A DNA stretch of 18,866 nt, taken from positions 1 to 18,866 of the forward strand of contig JBOHUC010000161.1 of NCBI GenBank assembly GCA_050733935.1, read 5' to 3'. The position numbers and the translations under genes are program-made. The notes beneath the pieces are model-generated. The model worked only from the letters and a program-made list of their open reading frames with translations, searched no databases and was not told the DNA's origin. Shown one piece after another: positions 9,237-15,068 of the stretch. This DNA comes from JBOHUC01 sp050733935. Its GTDB lineage: Bacteria; Eisenbacteria; RBG-16-71-46; DASYSL01. Position 1 is the stretch's first letter, and each line of letters starts with the position of its first letter.

Positions 9237-9258
9237 CAACTTGCCCCGGGGCAAGTTG
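9237..9258. promoter_or_regulatory. Operator-like palindrome, copy 2 (perfect 22 bp)
   Basis: CAACTTGCCCC is followed directly by its complement GGGGCAAGTTG. It is 193 bp upstream of the RnfD-like start codon. Its centre is 44 bp from the centre of copy 1, roughly four helical turns, so both could be bound on one face of the DNA. With no loop it is a better operator than a hairpin. Confidence 0.65.
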
Positions 9259-9451
9259 AGGTCTAGCCTTTACGTGCGCGCGGCACGCGTTTCCCCCGCC
9301 GCCGCACTCCTTCCCCGCGGTTCTCCTCCGCAGGTTTTCGTTCCGGGCGACGCCCTTTTCGGCGTGTGCCTGCGTGTCTCCCGCGCTTCCCGAAGAAACG
9401 AAATCCGGGTCCCGATCGTCCCTGTAGACAGTCGGGAGAAAGGAGACACGT

Positions 9452-10342
9452 ATGCACCTACCGCGCGATCCGCGCTGGTATCAGATCGCAGTCCTCTCCG
9501 GACTGCTCGTGTACGGAATGATTGCGCTCGATTTCGAGGTCACGCCCGGCCGGGCGGCGCTCCTCCTCGGGGTCGCGCTCCTCACGCAATGGTGGTGCGG
9601 CCGTCGCGCCGGCATTCCCGCGTTCGACCCGAAGAGTGCCCTCATCTCGGGGCTCTCGCTCTGCCTCTTGCTCCGAACGGGATCGGAGCTTGTGGCGGTC
9701 GCGATCGCGTTCGTGACGATCGCCGAGAAGTTCGTGTTCCGGGTGCGCGGGAAGCACGTCTTCAATCCGACGAACTTCGGCCTCGTAGTGGCGCTCGCCG
9801 CGCACCTCCTGTTCGGCGTCCCGGCGTGGACCTCGCCCGGGCAATGGGGTCAGGTCGCGTTCTTCGGATTCCTCATGGCCTGCCTGGGGACGATCGTCGT
9901 GACGCGCGCAAAGCGGGCCGACGTGACGTTCGCGTTCCTTGCCGCCTATGCCGGGATCCTGTTCGGTCGGGCCGCGTGGCTTGGCCAGCCATGGAGCAAC
10001 CCGATCCATCAGCTCGAGAACGGAGCGCTCCTCCTGTTCGCGTTCTTCATGATCTCGGATCCCAAGACGACGCCGGATCGGCGGCTCGGGCGCGTGCTGT
10101 TCGCGGTGCTGGTCGCTGCCGGAGCCGTGTTCGTCCAGTTCGGCCTGTACCGGCCCAACGGCCTCCTGTGGTCCCTCGCGGCCTTCTCGCTCGTCGTGCC
10201 CCTGATCGATCGCGTGCTGCCGGCGAAGCGCTACGCATGGCCGACCGGCCCCGCTCCTTCCGCCCTCGAACCCGGAACCAACCCTGAAGGAGAACCACTC
10301 CATGCTTCCCTGCAACCGGTCTATGTCCGCTCCTGTCGCTAA
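9452..10342 (+). CDS. RnfD/NqrB-like integral membrane protein
   Basis: 296 aa with about eight or nine hydrophobic helices. It resembles subunit D of the Rnf complex and NqrB, which are membrane subunits of ion-pumping redox enzymes. Visible family signatures are SALISGLSLCLLLR (residues 62-75), NPTNFG (105-110), FFMISDPKTTP (198-208) and a final helix ending PLIDR. I do not see the SGAT-type motif whose threonine carries covalent FMN in true RnfD/NqrB, and no other rnf or nqr genes are nearby, so a complete Rnf pump is unlikely. AAAGGAG (9439-9445) sits 6 nt before ATG. The last 41 nt overlap the start of the DUF2330 gene, so the two are probably co-expressed. Family membership is fairly sure; function is unknown and may involve flavin or electron transfer to the DUF2330 partner. 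Confidence 0.85.
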   Translation: MHLPRDPRWYQIAVLSGLLVYGMIALDFEVTPGRAALLLGVALLTQWWCGRRAGIPAFDPKSALISGLSLCLLLRTGSELVAVAIAFVTIAEKFVFRVRGKHVFNPTNFGLVVALAAHLLFGVPAWTSPGQWGQVAFFGFLMACLGTIVVTRAKRADVTFAFLAAYAGILFGRAAWLGQPWSNPIHQLENGALLLFAFFMISDPKTTPDRRLGRVLFAVLVAAGAVFVQFGLYRPNGLLWSLAAFSLVVPLIDRVLPAKRYAWPTGPAPSALEPGTNPEGEPLHASLQPVYVRSCR

Positions 10343-11735
10343 GGGCGGCGGCTCATCTCGCAGCGGCCTCTCCGGGGCGGCCGCTTCGTTCGCCGCCGTG
10401 GCCGTCGGCCTGATCCTCACGATCGCCCCGGGCAAGGCCCACGCGTTCTGCGGCTTCTACGTCTCCCAGGCGGACGCGAAGCTCTTCAACAAGGCCTCGC
10501 AGGTCGTGCTCGCCCGCGACGGCGATCGCACCGTCCTTACGATGGCGAACGACTTCAAGGGCGACGTGAAGGAGTTCGCGATCGTCGTCCCGGTTCCGAC
10601 CGTTCTCGAGAAGGAGCAGATCCACATCGGGGAGAAGGCGTGGGTGGACCATCTCGACAAGTACAGTGCGCCCAGGCTCGTCGAGTATCACGACCCCGAT
10701 CCGTGCGCGATCGTGACGGCGCAGGAGATGTTGAACGTGCGCGGCGGACGGGCAGGCATGGCCGCTCTCAAGAGCTTCAGTGCCGCCGACGCCGCTTCGG
10801 GGGTCGTCATCGAAGCCTCCTATACGATCGGCGAGTACGACATCCTGATCCTCTCGGCGCGCGAGAGCTCGGGCCTCATCACCTGGCTCAAGCAGAACGA
10901 CTATCGCGTGCCCGAGAAGGGCGCGCGCGTGCTCAACGCGTACATCAAACAGGGGCTCAAATTCTTCGTCGCGAAGGTGAACCTGAAGGAGCAGGCGAAG
11001 CTCGGGTTCGAATCACTCCGGCCGATCCAGATCGCGTACGAATCGCCGCGCTTCATGCTCCCGATCCGCCTCGGCATGACGAACGCGGACGGGGCCCAGG
11101 AGCTGCTCCTGTTCACGCTCACCCGGAAGGGTCGCGTCGAGCCCGTGAACTACCGGCTCGTCAAGCTTCCGACCGACGTCGAGGTGCCGCTCTTCGTGCG
11201 GGAGGACTTCGGACCGTTCTACAAGGCGCTGTTCGACCGCCAGGTCGCGAAGGAGGGAATGCGCACGGTCTTTCTCGAGTACGCGTGGAACGCCTCGTGG
11301 TGCGATCCCTGCCCGACGAACCCCCCGACGCCCGACGAGCTCGCGAACCTCGGAGCCGCCTGGATCGTCGATCCCTCGCGCGGGAGTGGGCGCGGCGGCC
11401 CCTCCGATCAGGTCTTCGTGACGCGGCTCCACGCGCGCTACGATGCGGCGAGCTTCCCCGAGGATCTCGCGTTGCAGGAGACTGCGAACCTGGAGACGTT
11501 CCAGGGGCGCTACATCCTGAGAAACCCGTTCCGCGGCGATTGCTCGTGCGACGAGGGGCAGAAGTACCGCACGCAGCTCCTCGAACGCCGGGCCGCGCAG
11601 CGGAAGGCCGTGGTCGAGCTCACGGGCTGGTCCGATGCGAACGTGCGCGGAAGGATGGCGAAGGGTGGGGACGCGTACCTGCCCGCAGTCGCGACCGGCC
11701 CCCAGAAGTGGTGGAACAACCTCTGGAAACGCTGA
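10302..11735 (+). CDS. Secreted DUF2330 protein
   Basis: 477 aa. The N-terminal hydrophobic segment ends AHA|FCGFYVS (cleavage about residue 48), so the protein is exported. The mature N-terminus matches DUF2330: FCGFYVSQADAKLFN, then VLTMANDFKGD, FAIVVPVPTVL and YSAPRLVEYHDPDPC. Cysteine motifs later in the protein (WCDPCP, and DCSCDEG near the end) could form disulfides, hold metal or act in redox chemistry; no biochemical role is established that I can state. ATG at 10302 is preferred because AAGGAG (10287-10292) lies 9 nt before it, although this overlaps the RnfD-like gene by 41 nt; a second ATG at 10323 lacks a ribosome site. Translational coupling to the membrane protein suggests that the two act together at the membrane. 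Confidence 0.88.
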   Translation: MLPCNRSMSAPVAKGGGSSRSGLSGAAASFAAVAVGLILTIAPGKAHAFCGFYVSQADAKLFNKASQVVLARDGDRTVLTMANDFKGDVKEFAIVVPVPTVLEKEQIHIGEKAWVDHLDKYSAPRLVEYHDPDPCAIVTAQEMLNVRGGRAGMAALKSFSAADAASGVVIEASYTIGEYDILILSARESSGLITWLKQNDYRVPEKGARVLNAYIKQGLKFFVAKVNLKEQAKLGFESLRPIQIAYESPRFMLPIRLGMTNADGAQELLLFTLTRKGRVEPVNYRLVKLPTDVEVPLFVREDFGPFYKALFDRQVAKEGMRTVFLEYAWNASWCDPCPTNPPTPDELANLGAAWIVDPSRGSGRGGPSDQVFVTRLHARYDAASFPEDLALQETANLETFQGRYILRNPFRGDCSCDEGQKYRTQLLERRAAQRKAVVELTGWSDANVRGRMAKGGDAYLPAVATGPQKWWNNLWKR

Positions 11736-11785
11736 CCGTTCATCCCTCCTCTTGACCGTTCGTCCGCCCGGATCGACCGTTCGTC
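11734..11785 (+). promoter_or_regulatory. Three LytTR/AlgR-type binding boxes
   Basis: GACCGTTC(A/G)TC occurs three times in the same orientation: 11734-11744, 11754-11764 and 11775-11785, with spacings of 20 and 21 bp, about two helical turns. The core ACCGTTC(G/A)T fits the LytTR-domain consensus [TA][AC][CA]GTTN[AG][TG] at every position and resembles the Pseudomonas AlgR site. The boxes begin on the stop codon of the DUF2330 gene and lie 70-121 bp before the phosphatase start. The operon downstream ends with a LytTR regulator gene, so autoregulation is the simplest reading. The repeats are seen; binding is inferred. The third box also forms the apex of a hairpin. Confidence 0.65.
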
Positions 11786-11798
11786 GGTCCGGGCGTTT
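11765..11798 (+). terminator. Intrinsic-terminator-like hairpin after the DUF2330 gene
   Basis: Left arm 11765-11777 and right arm 11783-11795 form 13 pairs (12 Watson-Crick and one U-G) around a CGTTC loop, followed by TTT. It sits 30 bp after the DUF2330 stop, a normal terminator position. The U-run is short, so efficiency is uncertain. It overlaps the third LytTR box, so a bound regulator and the terminator could affect each other. Confidence 0.6.
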
Positions 11799-11822
11799 CA
11801 CGTCCCGGCCCCTGCCGATAGC
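11796..11822 (+). promoter_or_regulatory. Weak promoter candidate for the signalling operon
   Basis: TTTCAC (11796-11801) and GATAGC (11817-11822) are separated by 15 bp, shorter than ideal, and match sigma-70 elements only partly. The position fits: the third LytTR box ends 10 bp upstream and the phosphatase ribosome site is 16 bp downstream. A poor core promoter next to activator boxes would suit an activated promoter, but this is a weak call. Confidence 0.2.
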
Positions 11823-11854
11823 CTGATCGCAGTTTTTGAAAGGAGATCGACCCG

Positions 11855-13132
11855 ATGGCCCGCGCCAAAAAACCGACGACCCCACGCGCCGAGTTCCTCC
11901 GCCTCCTCTGGCGGGCGCCGCTCACGGCGATTCCGTTCGCGGCGTTCTTCACGGTCCTGTTCGGGATGTCGTGGGCGACGTTCCGCCAGGCGTACATCCT
12001 GGCGCTCGTCTTCTCCTACTCGATCTCGCTCTGCGTGTGGGCCGTCTCCACGTGGGAGATGCGGCAGGAACGGCGGGGCGGCCCGCAGTCCGGCCTCCGC
12101 GGGAAGGCGATCGCGCTCTCGGTGATGCGCTACCTGGGAGCCTCGCTGTTCGGCTCGTTCGCGGCCGCGCTTCTCATCCACTTCACGATCATCCCCGGCT
12201 TCCTCGGCTCGATGCGAAGCGTGCTCATGATGGGGATGTTCTCCCTCCTCTTCGCGTCGCTCTTCATCGGCGTCTCGTTCGCGTTCCATTTCTACGAGCA
12301 CGCGATCGCCCGCGCCCGGTCCGAGGAAGAGCTCACGCTCGCTCGCCGGATCCAGCGCTCGTTCCTGCGCTCGCAGTTCCCGGAGCGGCCGGGCCTCGAG
12401 ATCCACGCGCTCAACGTCTCGTCGAAGCAGGTGAGCGGTGACTTCTACGACGTCGTCCCGGCGGGCGAGCGCGCGTTCCTGCTCTGTATCGCGGACGTCT
12501 CGGGGAAGGGCGTGCCGGCGGCCCTCCTGGGCTCGATGCTCCAGGCATCGCTCCGCACGCAGGCAACGGTGCTCGGATCGGTCGCGCGCATCCTCGAAAA
12601 CATCAACCGCGTGATCTGTGACGGCTCTCCGAACGGGCAGTTCGCGACCGTGTTCCTGGCGCGGGTCGAGGAGGACACGCTGCGCATGACCTACGTGAAC
12701 GCCGGCCACAACCACCCGGTCGTCTTCCGCGCGTCCGGCGACCGGATCGCGCTCGACCGCGGCGGAATTCCGGTCGGGATCCTCGATTCGACCGCGTTCG
12801 ACGAGGGCTCGTTCCAGCTCGAGCCCGGCGACCGTGTGCTGTTCTACACGGACGGTCTGAGCGAGGCGATGGACGAAAGGAAGGACATGTTCGGTGAGGA
12901 GCGGCTGTACGACATGGCGGCCGCACTGCCGCAAGCGTTGCCCGCACGCGAGGCGATTGATCGGTTGCTCGAAGGGCTGCGTGGATTCCTGGCCGGCGAG
13001 GAGCCGCAGGACGACATGACCGTGATGATGCTGCGCGTGCTCGACGGAGGCCCTGCGCACGCGCGCTTTCCGGCGGCCCGCGATGGCGCCGTGCCTTCCG
13101 AGGGCGCGAGCCTCGGGGGGGTGCGCTCATGA
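11855..13132 (+). CDS. Membrane-bound SpoIIE/PP2C-type serine/threonine phosphatase
   Basis: 425 aa. The N-terminal membrane domain (about 17-148) has four likely helices, with YSIS and HFTIIPGFL between them. A short linker (RARSEEELTLARRIQRSFL) leads to a SpoIIE/RsbU-type PP2C domain (about 160-396). Metal-binding motifs are intact: SGDFYD (D196), ADVSGKG (D214), NAGHNHP, YTDGLSEA (D333) and QDDMTV (D386/D387). Such enzymes usually dephosphorylate anti-anti-sigma (STAS) proteins in partner-switching pathways; no STAS or RsbW-like gene is in the window, so the target lies elsewhere or is different. AAAGGAG (11839-11845) is 9 nt before ATG. The stop overlaps the kinase start as ATGA. The membrane domain is closely related to that of the kinase. 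Enzyme class is confident; substrate is unknown. Confidence 0.93.
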   Translation: MARAKKPTTPRAEFLRLLWRAPLTAIPFAAFFTVLFGMSWATFRQAYILALVFSYSISLCVWAVSTWEMRQERRGGPQSGLRGKAIALSVMRYLGASLFGSFAAALLIHFTIIPGFLGSMRSVLMMGMFSLLFASLFIGVSFAFHFYEHAIARARSEEELTLARRIQRSFLRSQFPERPGLEIHALNVSSKQVSGDFYDVVPAGERAFLLCIADVSGKGVPAALLGSMLQASLRTQATVLGSVARILENINRVICDGSPNGQFATVFLARVEEDTLRMTYVNAGHNHPVVFRASGDRIALDRGGIPVGILDSTAFDEGSFQLEPGDRVLFYTDGLSEAMDERKDMFGEERLYDMAAALPQALPAREAIDRLLEGLRGFLAGEEPQDDMTVMMLRVLDGGPAHARFPAARDGAVPSEGASLGGVRS

Positions 13133-14244
13133 CGACCCGGCCCGCCAGTCCCCTTCGCGCCTGCCTCAACGTGATCTGGCAGGTGCCGCTCTGGTCGGTT
13201 CCGTTCGCCCTCTTCTTCGGCACGCTCTACGGCGCGGGCTGGTCGAGCTACGTGGCCGCGTACAAGATCTCGCTCGTCTTCGGCTACAGCATCAGCTTTT
13301 CGATCTTCGTGCTCGAGCAGTTCATCCTCGCGCCGCGCGCGCGCCGGGAGCAGGTGCGTCCGGGCGGCGGCCGGAACTTCCCGCTCGAGCCGTTGCTCTA
13401 CCTGGTCGCGAGCCTGTTCGGAACGTACATCGCGGCGCTCATCATTCACAACACGCTCCTGCCCGGGTTCCTTTCGGGCTGGCGTTCGATCCTCATCAAC
13501 GGGATGTTCGGGCTCCTGTTCACGGTCCTGATCGGCGGGATCGCGTACGCGATCCACTTCTACCGGCAGTCGATGGAGCGCGCGCGCCAGATCGAGGGCG
13601 TTCGGGCCGAGCTCGCGCAGGCCGAGCTGCGCGCCCTCCGGGCCCAGATCCATCCCCACTTCCTGTTCAACACGCTGAACGCGATTGCTTCCCTCATTCA
13701 CGAAAAGCCCGCGGCGGCCGAGGAGATGACGACCCGGCTCGCGGACATCTTCCGCTACGCGCTGCGCGCGTCCGAACGCGAGTACGCGCCGCTTGGTGAG
13801 GAGCTCGCCTTCCTGCGCGATTACCTGGGGATCGAGCGCATGCGCTTCGGTCCACGGCTCCGGATCGAGGAGCGGATCGAGCCCGGACTCGAATCGGTCC
13901 CTGTGCCGAGCCTCCTCCTCCAGCCGCTGGTCGAGAACGCCGTGCGTCACGGCATCGCGCCGCGGCCCGAGGGCGGAACGATCACGATCTCGGCCCGGCG
14001 CAACGGCAATCACCTCGCGCTCGAAGTCGCCGACGACGGCGCGGGCTTCCGCTCGACCGGTCCGGCCGTGCGGAGCGATGACGGCGGTTTCGGCCTGCAC
14101 GCAGTGCGCGAGCGCCTGCGTGCGCAGGGCCTCCAGGATGCGCTCGCCATCGAGAGTGAGCCCGGCCGGGGTTCGAGCGTGCGGATCGTCCTGCCGCTCG
14201 ACGGCGCGGGCCCTCTTCCCACCCCAGAAGGAGTCCGTCCGTGA
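13129..14244 (+). CDS. LytS-type sensor histidine kinase
   Basis: 371 aa. The N-terminal membrane domain (about 15-146) has four likely helices and is homologous to that of the upstream phosphatase. A coiled-coil-like linker (about 147-170) leads to the His_kinase domain typical of LytS/YehU kinases: QIHPHFLFNTLNA, with H177 the likely phosphorylated residue. The ATPase domain carries the N box LQPLVENAVRHG (N270), the G1 box ADDGAGF and the G2 box GGFGLHAVRERL. It should phosphorylate a LytTR-type regulator, and one is encoded at the end of the same gene run. The start ATG overlaps the phosphatase stop (ATGA) and the stop overlaps the next start (GTGA), so expression is coupled on both sides. 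The periplasmic part is too small for a separate ligand domain, so the signal is probably sensed in or near the membrane. Confidence 0.94.
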   Translation: MTTRPASPLRACLNVIWQVPLWSVPFALFFGTLYGAGWSSYVAAYKISLVFGYSISFSIFVLEQFILAPRARREQVRPGGGRNFPLEPLLYLVASLFGTYIAALIIHNTLLPGFLSGWRSILINGMFGLLFTVLIGGIAYAIHFYRQSMERARQIEGVRAELAQAELRALRAQIHPHFLFNTLNAIASLIHEKPAAAEEMTTRLADIFRYALRASEREYAPLGEELAFLRDYLGIERMRFGPRLRIEERIEPGLESVPVPSLLLQPLVENAVRHGIAPRPEGGTITISARRNGNHLALEVADDGAGFRSTGPAVRSDDGGFGLHAVRERLRAQGLQDALAIESEPGRGSSVRIVLPLDGAGPLPTPEGVRP

Positions 14245-15068
14245 ACACCGCATGCAGACTCGCCACCGGTCTCTTCGCCGCCGGTCTCTCCGTCGTGGCG
14301 CTCGGCTCGCCCCTCGTCGAGACCGCCCGGGCGGCCGACGCCCAGGCCGTGCGCGCCGCGAAGGGCGCACTCCAGAAAGCGGTCAACCAGGGAAGCCCCG
14401 AGGGGATCCTCGCGGCCCGGAACCAGTTCGCCACGCTTTCGGCCGCCGAGCCGTCGAACGCACAGCTCCACTACTGGGTCGCGCTTGCGGACTGGCGCGT
14501 AGTTCCAATCCTCTCCGGACGCAACAAGGACAAGAAGAGCGCGGTGCGCTACTGCAAGGACGGCCTCGAGGAATGCGAGCGCGCGCTCAAGGCGGACGAG
14601 AAGTTCGCCGAGGCGCTCGCGCTCAAGGCGGGGCTCCAGGGGCTCTCGATCTCACTCGAGATGAACTCCGGGATGACGATGGGCATGCAGATGGGCATGA
14701 CCATGAACCGCGCGCGCGACATGGCACCGAAGAATCCGCGCATTCTTTTCCTCGACGGCGTGAACACGCTCTACACGCCCGAGTTCGTGGGCGGTGGATC
14801 GAAGAAGTCGCTCGAGAAGCTCGAGAAAGCGATGGAGCTGTTCGCGGCCGAAGCCGCCGCCCCCGCTCCCGCCGATCCGCTCACGCCCGACTGGGGACGT
14901 GACGACGTGTACGTCTGGGCCGGGCGCGCGGCGGTCGAGGGCGAACGCTACGCCGATGCGAAGACGTTCTACAAGAAAGCACTCGAGATCAATCCCGAGA
15001 ACGGCTGGGTCGAGCACGCGCTCCTGCCCGCGCTCGAGAAGAAGATGACGGAGAAGGGAAATTCCTGA
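14241..15068 (+). CDS. Periplasmic TPR-repeat protein with Met-rich segment
   Basis: 275 aa. The signal peptide ends near ARA at residues 29-31. The mature part has TPR-like helical repeats: about 67-125 (ECERALKADEKFAEALALKA) and the clear C-terminal unit ADAKTFYKKALEINPENGW (238-256). In between are APKNPRILFLDGVNTLYTPEFVGGG (162-186, conserved in this TPR family as I know it) and an unusual stretch at 141-155 with seven methionines in 15 residues. The start is GTG, overlapping the kinase stop as GTGA, with AAGGAG (14228-14233) 7 nt upstream. The stop shares one base with the TonB receptor start (TGATG). Such proteins often accompany TonB receptors, so it may be a periplasmic partner or scaffold. 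The Met-rich stretch could bind copper, but this is only a suggestion. Confidence 0.85.
   Translation: MNTACRLATGLFAAGLSVVALGSPLVETARAADAQAVRAAKGALQKAVNQGSPEGILAARNQFATLSAAEPSNAQLHYWVALADWRVVPILSGRNKDKKSAVRYCKDGLEECERALKADEKFAEALALKAGLQGLSISLEMNSGMTMGMQMGMTMNRARDMAPKNPRILFLDGVNTLYTPEFVGGGSKKSLEKLEKAMELFAAEAAAPAPADPLTPDWGRDDVYVWAGRAAVEGERYADAKTFYKKALEINPENGWVEHALLPALEKKMTEKGNS

Larger units (their letters stand above)
8977..9451. promoter_or_regulatory. Divergent intergenic region (475 bp) with four inverted repeats
   Basis: This region separates the minus-strand DUF11 cluster from the plus-strand RnfD-like gene, so promoters for both should lie here. I see no credible coding frame. Four dyads are listed separately (9097-9134, 9147-9164, 9194-9213, 9237-9258). 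I could not pick convincing -35/-10 pairs for either direction. The 190 bp nearest the plus-strand gene is C-rich and, apart from its ribosome site, shows nothing clear. Confidence 0.6.

Noticed and set aside
10640..11755. 371-codon plus-strand frame inside the DUF2330 gene
   Set aside because: Arg-rich shadow frame without domain signatures; the DUF2330 frame is clearly coding.
11734..11785. CRISPR-like or tandem repeat array
   Set aside because: Only three 11-bp units with 20-21 bp period; far too short for CRISPR and better explained as regulator boxes.
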